From: Flavipsychrobacter sp. | GTDB taxonomy: Bacteria; Bacteroidota; Bacteroidia; Chitinophagales; Chitinophagaceae | Direction: 5' to 3' | DNA: 47,072 bases | Assembly: GCA_016786565.1 (NCBI GenBank) | Contig: JAEUVY010000113.1 | Location: 1-47,072 of the forward strand | Shown here: piece after piece, positions 27,860 through 34,640 of the stretch | Position numbering within the stretch: the first letter of the stretch is position 1 | How the letters are laid out: the number at the start of each line of letters is the position of its first letter | Made by a program: the position numbers and the translations under genes | Notes under the pieces: generated by a model | Seen by the model: only the letters and a program-made list of their open reading frames with translations | Databases searched by the model: none | What the model was told of the DNA's origin: nothing

Positions 27860-27890
27860 GTCATTGACCTGTTTTAAAAACAACCGCTAT

Positions 27891-28208
27891 ATGAAGAAAT
27901 TCTTCCTTTCGGCAGCCTTTTCTATCCTTGCGACCACTGCATTCTGTGCCGTAACCGTGCAATACGAGAACCAGGACCACAAGGGCTATATTATGAAGGT
28001 GAAAATAGACGGAGAGTACAAACAAGTGAAGTTTGAGAACTACACGTCGGCATCGCTCACCATACCGGGCAGCAACAACGGTTGCTACATTATAACCGGT
28101 TGCGGCGAGGTGGAAGTGAACGAGGGCGACAAAATTGTGGTTAAGGACCGTTGCGTAACGGTGTACCGCTCGCTGCAACAGAACTTTACCCGCTGGACCA
28201 ATTACTAA
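27891..28208 (+). CDS. Small secreted hypothetical protein
   Basis: 105 residues from the ATG (MKKFFLSAAF...); a TTG nine codons upstream is less likely. Signal peptide about 1-19. The mature protein of about 85 residues is beta-rich with three cysteines (GCYIITGCGEVE and RC). No recognised family. It has its own promoter and terminator and divides the tryptophanase gene from the accessory island. Confidence 0.75.
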   Translation: MKKFFLSAAFSILATTAFCAVTVQYENQDHKGYIMKVKIDGEYKQVKFENYTSASLTIPGSNNGCYIITGCGEVEVNEGDKIVVKDRCVTVYRSLQQNFTRWTNY

Positions 28209-28231
28209 ACTTACAACACCAACATATTTCC

Positions 28232-28261
28232 AACCGACCTTCAGCGAGGGTCGGTTTTTTT
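28232..28261 (+). terminator. Intrinsic terminator
   Basis: Stem AACCGACC / GGTCGGTT extended by two weaker pairs, followed by seven Ts, 23 nt after the small secreted gene. Confidence 0.85.
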
Positions 28262-28309
28262 ATGCACTGCACGGCACCCGGCGCCTCCCTACCCGCATTT
28301 CAGCTTCCC

Positions 28310-28608
28310 ACTGCGCAGTTTTTTTTCTTTTTCCCTCATGCTTACCTAACTCATTGATAGTCAATAAAATTGTGGGAAGCGGGTGTGCAATCTGCTTCCC
28401 AAATCTGCGCAAAACCTGCGCACTTCTTCCCAAAACCTGCGCACTTCTTCTCACCAGATGCGCATCTGAGAAGTGAGATAAAATTGCCATGTATGCCAAT
28501 TGTCACCATTTTTTTCAACTTCTATTCAAGTTACAGAGGAGGAGGAAAACCGGCAAAAGAAAGTTTTATGATAGTGCGTTTTTGGGGGTATGATAGAAAG
28601 TTGTTTTT
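28310..28608 (+). repeat. Left arm of an imperfect inverted repeat bracketing the accessory island
   Basis: Reads as the reverse complement of 34641-34914. The best core pairs 28518-28573 with 34673-34728: exact blocks of 18 nt (ending CAAGTTACA) and 27 nt (AAAACCGGCAAAAG and onward to ATGATA) separated by about 11 diverged bases. Similarity extends outward through TTCCCAC, TTTTATTGA, AGTTAG, A-rich and TGCGCAGT blocks. The arm contains two copies of a 21-nt unit starting AAAACCTGCGCAC at about 28420-28450 and a hairpin at 28447-28473. Confidence 0.85.
28447..28473. other. Hairpin within left inverted-repeat arm
   Basis: CTTCTC and GAGAAG enclose a perfect 12-nt palindrome AGATGCGCATCT, with a 3-nt ACC bulge on one side. 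The equivalent site in the right arm also pairs, but with a different inner stem. Confidence 0.6.
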
Positions 28609-28709
28609 AGGAAAATACTTAATCGAAACAGGCCGTCTTTGCGGGGAACAAAGCGAGGCCACCGGGTGGATAGTGACGAAGCAATCTCGCAATAATCCAC
28701 TTGTTGGGA
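28589..28709 (+). repeat. 121-bp direct repeat, copy 1
   Basis: Identical to copy 2 over the first 72 nt (from TATGATAGAAAG to GCGAGGCC), then 5 differences in 12 nt and 2 in the last 37 nt, giving 114 of 121 matches. The end contains GTGACGAAGCAATCTCGC, a motif I recognise as part of dispersed repeats in many bacterial genomes. Confidence 0.92.
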
Positions 28710-28740
28710 TGTTGACGCATTCATTGATTCCAATACTTAC

Positions 28741-28803
28741 GGTTGCGAGATTGCTTCGTCGCCGGCCAGCGCACTTTTCCGAAGGGCTTCTCGCAATGAC
28801 GCG
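28741..28803 (-). repeat. Dispersed palindrome-type repeat, inverted relative to the 121-bp copies
   Basis: TTGCGAGATTGCTTCGTC at the left is the reverse complement of the GACGAAGCAATCTCGCAA end of the flanking 121-bp copies, and TCTCGCAATGACGCG closes the right. It lies between the two direct repeats. Confidence 0.75.
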
Positions 28804-28830
28804 TTTTCATTAATTGTGCGGTATTGGTAG

Positions 28831-28951
28831 TATGATAGAAAGTTGTTTTTAGGAAAATACTTAATCGAAACAGGCCGTCTTTGCGGGGAACAAAGCGAGG
28901 CCCTCGGGCGGGTTGTGACGAAGCAATCTCGCAATGATCCACTTGTCGGGA
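28831..28951 (+). repeat. 121-bp direct repeat, copy 2
   Basis: Second copy, 242 nt downstream of copy 1. It ends 9 nt before the stop codon of the first island gene. The 752-nt gap 28209-28960 consists of the terminator, the left inverted-repeat arm and these repeats; no convincing gene is present. Confidence 0.92.
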
Positions 28952-28960
28952 ACCTGCCAT

Positions 28961-29503
28961 CTATTCAATAAATTTGATTGCGCCTTCCTTGATCACTGCT
29001 TTATTTGAATATTTTGAACTTTCAGACCTTCCTTGAGACCAATATAGATCCTGTACATCAATTCGAACTGTGTCGCGTAAAACAAATAACTTAAGGTATA
29101 ATAGTTCATCAAATGATGATGAACCCTGCTCCATAACACGGAAGTTCCAGTCTCTTTTCAAATTTCTTATTAACGTATCATTTGGCAACCACTTTAGCAG
29201 TAATTCTGTCTGCCTGGCTGAGCCTTGCAGCCCCAGACCCAGTGCTTCCGTCAGTTCACACCTCTGCCCGAGCGAATCACTGACGCAGTTTGTGCTATAG
29301 ATCACACCATAGTATGCTACAAGCGCTTTAAGTGACTCCGGCAATCCGGCTATCGTTTCTTTATGGACCTTTCTATTGAAGTATTTTCCCTCACGAACGC
29401 GAGAGACGATCGTATAGCTAGACTGAGATGATTGTTGACTTTGCGCTGCTGCAGGTGAAAAAGCAAAAATTGCTGCAAATAAAAATAATAAGGTGTTTCT
29501 CAT
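28961..29503 (-). CDS. Island gene 1: hypothetical secreted protein
   Basis: 180 residues with a signal peptide of about 20 (ending PAAA-Q) followed by a Gln/Ser-rich stretch. The mature part has two cysteines (NCVSDSLGQRC) and alternating helical and beta segments, ending in YSNKAVIKEGAIKFIE. No family recognised. It is the outermost minus-strand gene of the island; its upstream gap holds linker copy A. Confidence 0.65.
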   Translation of the reverse strand: MRNTLLFLFAAIFAFSPAAAQSQQSSQSSYTIVSRVREGKYFNRKVHKETIAGLPESLKALVAYYGVIYSTNCVSDSLGQRCELTEALGLGLQGSARQTELLLKWLPNDTLIRNLKRDWNFRVMEQGSSSFDELLYLKLFVLRDTVRIDVQDLYWSQGRSESSKYSNKAVIKEGAIKFIE

Positions 29504-29530
29504 TTAGATTACCGATTTACCCATGTTACT

Positions 29531-29593
29531 GATGTTCCGAAAGACATGCGGAAGGTATAACAAGTTACGCTGCGCTAATATCAGGAACAAGAC
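29531..29593 (-). repeat. Minus-strand linker repeat, copy A
   Basis: 63 nt, about 86% identical to copy B (30174-30237). It starts 7 nt after the stop codon of island gene 2 and contains a short inverted repeat (TTCCG...CGGAA). Confidence 0.8.
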
Positions 29594-29600
29594 TAACCTA

Positions 29601-30155
29601 TCAGTTCTTTGGTATAACGAAGACATTACCTTTAGGCTCTTTGTACCCGTCAAGAGAGTCGAGCATTATTTTTATTCTTTTTTCCCAGTCTCTTGTTTGC
29701 TTTTCTAATGTACCATGTTGAGTCTCAGAATCAAAAAGCGCGTCTGCAGCAATTTGACTATCTCTTTCCTTCAAAAATATGTTGTAAACTACACTATCGT
29801 CGACTCGCTTTCCGGAAAGTAAATGTAGTTTTCTTTTTATGGATCTGCTGTGAATTTCGCCGATGTCGAAATGCAGCCGCTCGTGTGCTACGAGGGCGCT
29901 ATCATTGTGCTTTATCCATGAATCAGTTCTAATAAATAAAGTGTATATATCGTATGAAAGCGTATCGTAATCGATGATATAATCGTAGTTTACTTCAAAA
30001 AACGAACGCGCATCGTAACGGTCTAAAGAATCGGGCAACCCACAAAAATCTTCAAAAACAAGTCTCTTGCTGCCTGACCATATAATTGGCTTGCATGGTT
30101 CTTGCTCGATCGCTCCGCTTGCAAATAGCAGAAAAAGAAAGGATACTAATCTCAT
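29601..30155 (-). CDS. Island gene 2: DUF922-type secreted protein with HExxH motif
   Basis: 184 residues with a short signal peptide (about 1-15). The pattern agrees with DUF922, a family annotated as predicted secreted Zn-dependent proteases: IIWSGSKRLVFEDFCGLP at the N-terminus, SW at 79-80, ALVAHERLHFDIGEIHSR with H91, E92 and H95, and DSETQHG...Q..DWE at the C-terminus. E100 could be the third ligand. Proteolytic activity is not demonstrated for this family to my knowledge. It is one of four minus-strand island genes. Confidence 0.75.
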   Translation of the reverse strand: MRLVSFLFLLFASGAIEQEPCKPIIWSGSKRLVFEDFCGLPDSLDRYDARSFFEVNYDYIIDYDTLSYDIYTLFIRTDSWIKHNDSALVAHERLHFDIGEIHSRSIKRKLHLLSGKRVDDSVVYNIFLKERDSQIAADALFDSETQHGTLEKQTRDWEKRIKIMLDSLDGYKEPKGNVFVIPKN

Positions 30156-30173
30156 AAATCACATGTTGTGTAG

Positions 30174-30237
30174 GATGTCCCGAAGAGCATCCGGAAGGAA
30201 TAACAAGTTACGCTACGCTAACATCAGGAACAAAGAC
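30174..30237 (-). repeat. Minus-strand linker repeat, copy B
   Basis: 64 nt, starting 6 nt after the stop codon of island gene 3 and ending before the start of island gene 2. It shares AACAAGTTACGCT and ATCAGGAACAA blocks with copy A and a compensating inverted repeat TCCCGAA...TCCGGA. Confidence 0.8.
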
Positions 30238-30243
30238 CAACAA

Positions 30244-30831
30244 TCACTTTCGAACACGTCCGTACATCTTGGTCTTGGCGTGTGATGATGCATCGTATAT
30301 ATTTCTTATAAAAATCTCAATAAATGGTGTCATATTTATGCCGTCATCAGAACTTCTCTGTACCGTCTTAGTTACCCTGCTCTTATCGGCCTTGATATTT
30401 TCTTTTGGTGCGTTTTTTATAATTTCATCACCATTCATGGATACTAGTGTCGCTACATTGTATCGATAGAAAATTTTACGTTCAGAAAGTGCAAAAACGT
30501 ATTTTTCGTTAGGGTAAATTATTACAGTGGTGTAAGCAAAACTTTCATGATCAGAAAGAGGAAGGTATCCGACATACAGATTGCAAGTGTCGACATCTTC
30601 ATCTATCTCAATATTCTCATTGACTGCAATCCTGACATTTGATTTGTTTATTAATGTAAATTCCATTTTCAGCGAATCCGTAACATGCCTCAAGATTTCC
30701 ACACCTAGCATTTGCTTAAAATTATAATGCAATTGCCTCTCACTTTGATCGTATAACAAAGTGTCGGTCTGTGCGTTAGACTTGCCGAACAATCCAAAAC
30801 ACAGTACGCTAATAATTAGGTTCAATTTCAT
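30244..30831 (-). CDS. Island gene 3: secreted protein, paralog of island gene 7
   Basis: 195 residues from the ATG that begins a signal peptide (MKLNLIISVLCF...SNAQ, about 1-20); the frame runs 78 codons further upstream but overlaps the next gene and lacks a leader. It resembles island gene 7: TDTLLYDQSERQLHYNF versus TDTMYFSQKSLSYTF, TDSLKMEFTLINKSNVRI versus TDSLNVTLIVRNISKNAI, and a final NMTPFIEIFIRNI versus NGVTPFFPQSRIYIENL. The N-x-S strand pattern suggests an Ig-like beta sandwich. Function unknown. Confidence 0.7.
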   Translation of the reverse strand: MKLNLIISVLCFGLFGKSNAQTDTLLYDQSERQLHYNFKQMLGVEILRHVTDSLKMEFTLINKSNVRIAVNENIEIDEDVDTCNLYVGYLPLSDHESFAYTTVIIYPNEKYVFALSERKIFYRYNVATLVSMNGDEIIKNAPKENIKADKSRVTKTVQRSSDDGINMTPFIEIFIRNIYDASSHAKTKMYGRVRK

Positions 30832-30986
30832 TCTCCGATTTTTAGATATTATTACAGCGCTGTAGCAATTACCCCAGACAGATCGAATGTGCCGGATGAT
30901 CACTGTGTAGCCTCCGCCCAAGTTCTTCCACATATTAATGTGCTCATTGAAATACCAGTCACCCTCATTATTTCCTCGTAGTTCCG

Positions 30987-31011
30987 GATGTTCCGAAAGG
31001 CATCGGGAACG
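30987..31011 (-). repeat. Minus-strand linker repeat, partial copy C
   Basis: Matches the hairpin half of copies A and B (GATGTTCCGAAAGGCATC followed by GGGAAC) upstream of island gene 3; here GTTCCGA and TCGGGAAC pair. The remainder of the linker is not recognisable. Confidence 0.5.
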
Positions 31012-31036
31012 AATATGTGTCGTGGGCTTAGTGTAA

Positions 31037-31681
31037 CTAATTAATGACATAAAAATGAACGTCATTTGAACGCTTCACGGTAACCTTATTGTTACACTTT
31101 TGTTTGTAAAAACAACGGATGACGTACTCTCCTGTATCCAGGCCATTGTTGTTAAAGCCCAAATGCAGACTTGCAACGTACGTATTGAGCGTGTCACGAG
31201 GTAGGATCATTTCTGTGTAATATCTATGTGCTTCATTATCAGTGTTGTCAAAGTATATCTGATGATTGCCTTTTGGCATCACTTTAAAAAGTTCAAACTG
31301 AAATGCGCCATGTTGCCCGGTAGGCGATTCAAGCAAAACAGTATCGAGGACTGAAGAATTTGAAATTGTCGCATTAATATGAAAACGACGTAGAGCCTTC
31401 CTATATAAATAGATGACGTTTTTTTTGCCAGTTCGTTGACGATTGTTTTCCTTAACAAATCCAATACTGTCATCTATCATGTAATCTTCGGGAATACTAA
31501 AGCATGGTGGCATTCTCTGCCCGTGTATTCGTATGTTGACAAAGCAAGGAACTGTATCGTAGACTGAGACCACATTGTGGTTGTTAATTTGGTAATGACG
31601 CGCGTATGTCACAAGGAACGCAAGTACTAAAACAGAAATTAACAATGACGATTTATAAATATTGTTCGTTGACATATTCAT
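31037..31681 (-). CDS. Island gene 4: hypothetical exported or membrane-anchored protein
   Basis: 214 residues. One hydrophobic segment (about 11-25, SSLLISVLVLAFLVTYA) acts as signal peptide or anchor. The rest is beta-rich; the part GAFQFELFKVMPKGNHQIYF...LHLGFNNNGLDTGEYVIRCFY looks like an extracellular sandwich domain. No family recognised. TAAATTCG on the minus strand lies 7 nt before the first ATG, supporting this start over the Met two codons later. Confidence 0.65.
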   Translation of the reverse strand: MNMSTNNIYKSSLLISVLVLAFLVTYARHYQINNHNVVSVYDTVPCFVNIRIHGQRMPPCFSIPEDYMIDDSIGFVKENNRQRTGKKNVIYLYRKALRRFHINATISNSSVLDTVLLESPTGQHGAFQFELFKVMPKGNHQIYFDNTDNEAHRYYTEMILPRDTLNTYVASLHLGFNNNGLDTGEYVIRCFYKQKCNNKVTVKRSNDVHFYVIN

Positions 31682-31688
31682 GGTACAT

Positions 31689-31696
31689 CGAATTTA
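31689..31696 (-). promoter_or_regulatory. -7 element TAAATTCG for island gene 4
   Basis: One base from TAnnTTTG, 7 nt upstream of the ATG of island gene 4. With the TAAATTTG of island gene 5 on the other strand it marks the divergent centre of the island. Confidence 0.4.
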
Positions 31697-31761
31697 GGCA
31701 AATTAAACGATACCCCTTGGAGCAAGGCGACAGAAAGGAATGATCATTGGACACTATCAAT

Positions 31762-31815
31762 ATGAAGACGATCAAAGAACGGGTATTACAGGACATTACT
31801 GATGCGCTGCGCTAA
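31762..31815 (+). other. 17-codon open frame in the divergent centre; weak linker-like segment D
   Basis: ATG to TAA encodes MKTIKERVLQDITDALR. The end (GCGCTGCGCTAAC followed by TGCAGGAATAA) resembles the ACGCTGCGCTAA and ATCAGGAACAA blocks of linker copies A and B. It may be a decayed linker or a gene remnant; translation is not supported by other evidence. Confidence 0.25.
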
Positions 31816-31851
31816 CTGCAGGAATAATGGCAGCTGAATGGGCAGCTCACC

Positions 31852-31917
31852 TACGTTTTCATAAAAACTTATCAGGCGAATTACATAAATTTGAAATGCT
31901 ATGAAAACACAGGTGGT
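31852..31917 (+). repeat. Plus-strand leader cassette, copy 1
   Basis: Shares with copies 2 and 3 a run from GTTTTCA through ATCAGGCGAATTACATAAA, the -7 element TAAATTTG (31886-31893), the start codon at 31901 and the first codons ATGAAAACACAGGTG. Here the codons continue naturally into a lipoprotein signal peptide. Confidence 0.88.
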
Positions 31918-32737
31918 GCTCAACTTATTCCTACTCTTACTTGCAATGTCGCTTTTTTCATGCAACACAGAAATTGTACCCAAAGGAAAATATGCCACTG
32001 GCGACCAATACATATTGTATAAATACCAATCAAAAATATTATGGGATGGAGAATTGCTTGGGAACAACATAGAACTTTTTAAAAAGTCACCTGCCTGGAA
32101 AATGGCGATAGCAGTTTATGAACAGGATACGTTGGAAATTGAAAAACAACACAAATTAAACAGCGAAGCAATTTACTTTCAGGAGCAGAAATATGGAATG
32201 ACGCTACTGTGTTGGGCCGTGATAAATGACCGGTATTTTTCGGCAAAAACGTTATTAAAATTAGGATCAGACCCCAATAGGCCAATGTATAATGACTATA
32301 CTCCGGTAACATATGCTTGTGAAAAAGAAACGACCGCAAATTATTTGCGATTACTTCTTTTGTACAACGTTGACTTATATCGTAAGTCAAGAAGTATAAG
32401 TAACTATTATGTCACGTTAATGGAAATAGCGGCACGTACTTCTCTTGAAAACGTACTGGTTTTGGAAAATGCCGGGCTTTACATCAACTACGATACAAAT
32501 CATTTACGAACACCACTTTCAGTGGCATTGTCCAATTGGCATATTGAGATTGCCGAGTATTTAATTAACAAAGGGGCCGATTATAGAAAACCTGTTTATT
32601 TCAACGAGACAGATACGATATATCCCATAGACGAAATAAAAGACGGAGGATATAAAACAAACTCGGGAAAGGACTCTGCGGCACAACGTGTGCTTAAATT
32701 CATTCGGGAACACGGCGCAGATAGTTCAATTAAATAA
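31901..32737 (+). CDS. Island gene 5: ankyrin-repeat lipoprotein
   Basis: 278 residues. The lipobox LFSC places the lipidated Cys at 21. Residues about 95-250 contain ankyrin-like units: GMTLLCWAVINDRYFSAKTLL, KLGSDPNRPMYNDYTPVTYAC, and LRTPLSVALSNWHIEIAEYL followed by INKGADYRKP. Ankyrin repeats bind proteins; in Bacteroidota such lipoproteins are sometimes found near secreted toxins, but no toxin is evident here. It is the first plus-strand island gene, with start and promoter inside leader copy 1. Confidence 0.82.
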   Translation: MKTQVVLNLFLLLLAMSLFSCNTEIVPKGKYATGDQYILYKYQSKILWDGELLGNNIELFKKSPAWKMAIAVYEQDTLEIEKQHKLNSEAIYFQEQKYGMTLLCWAVINDRYFSAKTLLKLGSDPNRPMYNDYTPVTYACEKETTANYLRLLLLYNVDLYRKSRSISNYYVTLMEIAARTSLENVLVLENAGLYINYDTNHLRTPLSVALSNWHIEIAEYLINKGADYRKPVYFNETDTIYPIDEIKDGGYKTNSGKDSAAQRVLKFIREHGADSSIK

Positions 32738-32746
32738 ACATGCCAG

Positions 32747-32821
32747 TCATTTTCACACCACCTTATCAGGCGAATTACATAAATTTGAAATACTATGAAA
32801 ACACAGGTGTTGCGGCAGAAC
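32747..32821 (+). repeat. Plus-strand leader cassette, copy 2
   Basis: Begins 10 nt after the stop of island gene 5 and fills the gap to the next start. It contains TAAATTTG at 32780-32787, ATG at 32795 and codons for MKTQVLRQN. The match with copy 3 covers about 75 nt and continues nine codons into the coding sequence. Confidence 0.92.
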
Positions 32822-33865
32822 GAAATCAAAATATCGCCCACGGCACTTTCTCGTTTCGCAGGTTGCGTTATTGCATTACTGTTTCCGTTTGTCCTGTTGG
32901 CACAACCGTCGGCCACCTTGTCGTATGACATAGTCGACTCTGTTTCAATCACTACCGTTTCCGGCAAGGTAAGATTATGGATAGGCTTCAGCAAACTCGA
33001 CCCGATCGGATCGTCGGTGATCATTTATGATCGCGGCGATAAAAAGATATTTTTCAAAGACCTGCTGCAGCCCTATCGGTTGAAAGAAAAAGGAATGGGC
33101 GGGTACACATACGGCGGTTATACGGTATACGGAACTACAGTTGCGTTTTGCCAGATAGACGCTTTTCATGTCGACTCACTTTATCTCGACTTCAGCGGTC
33201 CGCAACCAACATTTGCTAAACTGGTTCGCCGGGGATACAAAAAGGAATATGAGAACTTTCAGATAGTACCACGGAAGCAGATCTCTATTCTCGACTATCT
33301 GCGATCTACCGAAAAAGAAAGAGCACTCGCCACCAGGACCCAAAAGATCGCGTGGCGATCGCCGTTGGGCACCGGAATGGCAGATTATACTGCAGGTGGC
33401 AGTTGGCTACCCAATTACCTTATCTGCGACACCGTTTCCCTGGCACATAATAAGCATGTTTATGTTGGCTTCGACAAACGGGACTGGTGTACAGTGATCC
33501 TCTATGAACAGCACGGGCATGTAGAAAACTTCAGAAATATTCTGTACCCCAATATTGACAGCGTAGAAAAGAACCGTCCGGATTTTGGCGTAAGGTGCTG
33601 CAAGATGACGGGGGATATCATTTCGTTTGTGCAACGATATGACCATTGCTACGACTCCATTTTCATTGATTTTTCATCAGACATTCCGTACTATCAGAAT
33701 ATTGTGCATGGCTGCATTGGTGCAGACCGAAAAGAAAGAGTGTTGATGACACCGAGAAAAAAAATACCTATCAGCGAAGTACGTACGTTGAACGGGGACA
33801 TCTACGTTTATCCGAGCGATAAGAAATACCAACTATTCAATTTTCAGTATTCGGGGCGTAAATAA
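32795..33865 (+). CDS. Island gene 6: secreted protein with a duplicated domain
   Basis: 356 residues. The N-terminal MKTQVLRQN comes from the leader cassette; the hydrophobic core of the signal peptide lies at about 21-37 (ending LLAQ), so the n-region is unusually long. Two homologous domains follow, about 48-168 and 212-330. Aligned pairs: RLWIGF with HVYVGF, VIIYDRGDKKIFFKDLLQP with VILYEQHGHVENFRNILYP, DSLYLDFSGPQPTF with DSIFIDFSSDIPYY, and VPRKQISI with TPRKKIPI. No family recognised. Probably beta-rich and extracytoplasmic. Confidence 0.7.
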   Translation: MKTQVLRQNEIKISPTALSRFAGCVIALLFPFVLLAQPSATLSYDIVDSVSITTVSGKVRLWIGFSKLDPIGSSVIIYDRGDKKIFFKDLLQPYRLKEKGMGGYTYGGYTVYGTTVAFCQIDAFHVDSLYLDFSGPQPTFAKLVRRGYKKEYENFQIVPRKQISILDYLRSTEKERALATRTQKIAWRSPLGTGMADYTAGGSWLPNYLICDTVSLAHNKHVYVGFDKRDWCTVILYEQHGHVENFRNILYPNIDSVEKNRPDFGVRCCKMTGDIISFVQRYDHCYDSIFIDFSSDIPYYQNIVHGCIGADRKERVLMTPRKKIPISEVRTLNGDIYVYPSDKKYQLFNFQYSGRK

Positions 33866-33888
33866 CCAATACTGTTCTTGCAGGGTAC

Positions 33889-33963
33889 TCATTTTCACAC
33901 CCGCTTTTCAGCCGAATTACATAAATTTGAAATGCTATGAAAACACAGGTGGTGCGGCAGAAC
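33889..33963 (+). repeat. Plus-strand leader cassette, copy 3
   Basis: Begins 24 nt after the stop of island gene 6 (TCATTTTCACAC...), contains TAAATTTG at 33922-33929, ATG at 33937 and codons for MKTQVVRQN. Nearly identical to copy 2 through the ninth codon. Confidence 0.92.
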
Positions 33964-34632
33964 GGGGGTTATTATGAGCGCCGAATGGTAATCTGGACTT
34001 CCGAAATTAGGAGAGGCCTCCTACTAATTATGTTTATAGTTTTTTCATTTGCCGCCTCTGCAAAAACAGACACAATGTACTTTAGCCAAAAGTCTTTGTC
34101 TTATACATTTTCATACAAAAATATGGTTCAAGTGTCTGTCGAAAGAAAAAGTACAGACTCTTTAAATGTCACGTTGATAGTAAGGAATATTTCAAAAAAC
34201 GCAATCGGATTACCTTACCGAATTGACGAATTTGAATCTGATGACGAAGGTATAGTATGCTTGGGATGTTCCGGGGATGTTCATGACGTTTACTACAAAT
34301 ATCGAACCTATGTGTTGCAACCAAACGAATGTGACACAACTTCAGTAACCTACAAAAAAATGAAAAAATACAGAGTCTCTATCTTACTCTGTCCGGACAT
34401 GAATAGAATGATAAAATCGATACCTGAAAATGATATCATAAAGGACTCAGTCGGCCGGACGACCTATGTTAACTGCATTAACGGTGTCACCCCATTTTTT
34501 CCGCAGTCAAGAATTTATATTGAAAATTTGAGACCGTCTGACGAAAAAAGTCCGGTCAAGATTTATGGCTGGGATTTAGCGCCTACTGCCCCTGTCAAAC
34601 CAACACATAAAAGTCACCCCCAGAAGAAGTAG
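33937..34632 (+). CDS. Island gene 7: secreted protein, paralog of island gene 3
   Basis: 231 residues starting with cassette-derived MKTQVVRQN. A second Met at residue 17 precedes the hydrophobic signal segment (about 28-40, LLLIMFIVFSFAASA), so translation from Met17 would give a more normal leader. The mature part aligns with island gene 3 in three blocks (TDTMYFSQK, STDSLNVTLIVRNIS, NGVTPFFPQSRIYIENL), indicating common ancestry despite opposite strand and different 5' leader. The C-terminus is Pro/Lys/His-rich. It ends 8 nt before the right inverted-repeat arm. Confidence 0.7.
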   Translation: MKTQVVRQNGGYYERRMVIWTSEIRRGLLLIMFIVFSFAASAKTDTMYFSQKSLSYTFSYKNMVQVSVERKSTDSLNVTLIVRNISKNAIGLPYRIDEFESDDEGIVCLGCSGDVHDVYYKYRTYVLQPNECDTTSVTYKKMKKYRVSILLCPDMNRMIKSIPENDIIKDSVGRTTYVNCINGVTPFFPQSRIYIENLRPSDEKSPVKIYGWDLAPTAPVKPTHKSHPQKK

Positions 34633-34640
34633 ATGGTCTA

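Noticed and set aside
28420..28475. Two 21-nt tandem units resembling a short CRISPR
   Set aside because: Only two adjacent units without spacers, no cas genes, and the units are part of the inverted-repeat arm.
28721..28960. Open frame of about 80 codons on the minus strand
   Set aside because: It lies entirely inside the 121-bp and dispersed repeats; its translation is the kind produced by repeat sequence and it has no leader or domain.
29531..30237. Integron attC sites
   Set aside because: Position after stop codons is suggestive, but RYYYAAC/GTTRRRY core sites do not match and no integrase gene is present, so integron origin is not claimed.
30832..31065. 78-codon upstream extension of island gene 3
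   Set aside because: It overlaps the preceding gene and linker copy C, and the internal ATG starts a clear signal peptide.
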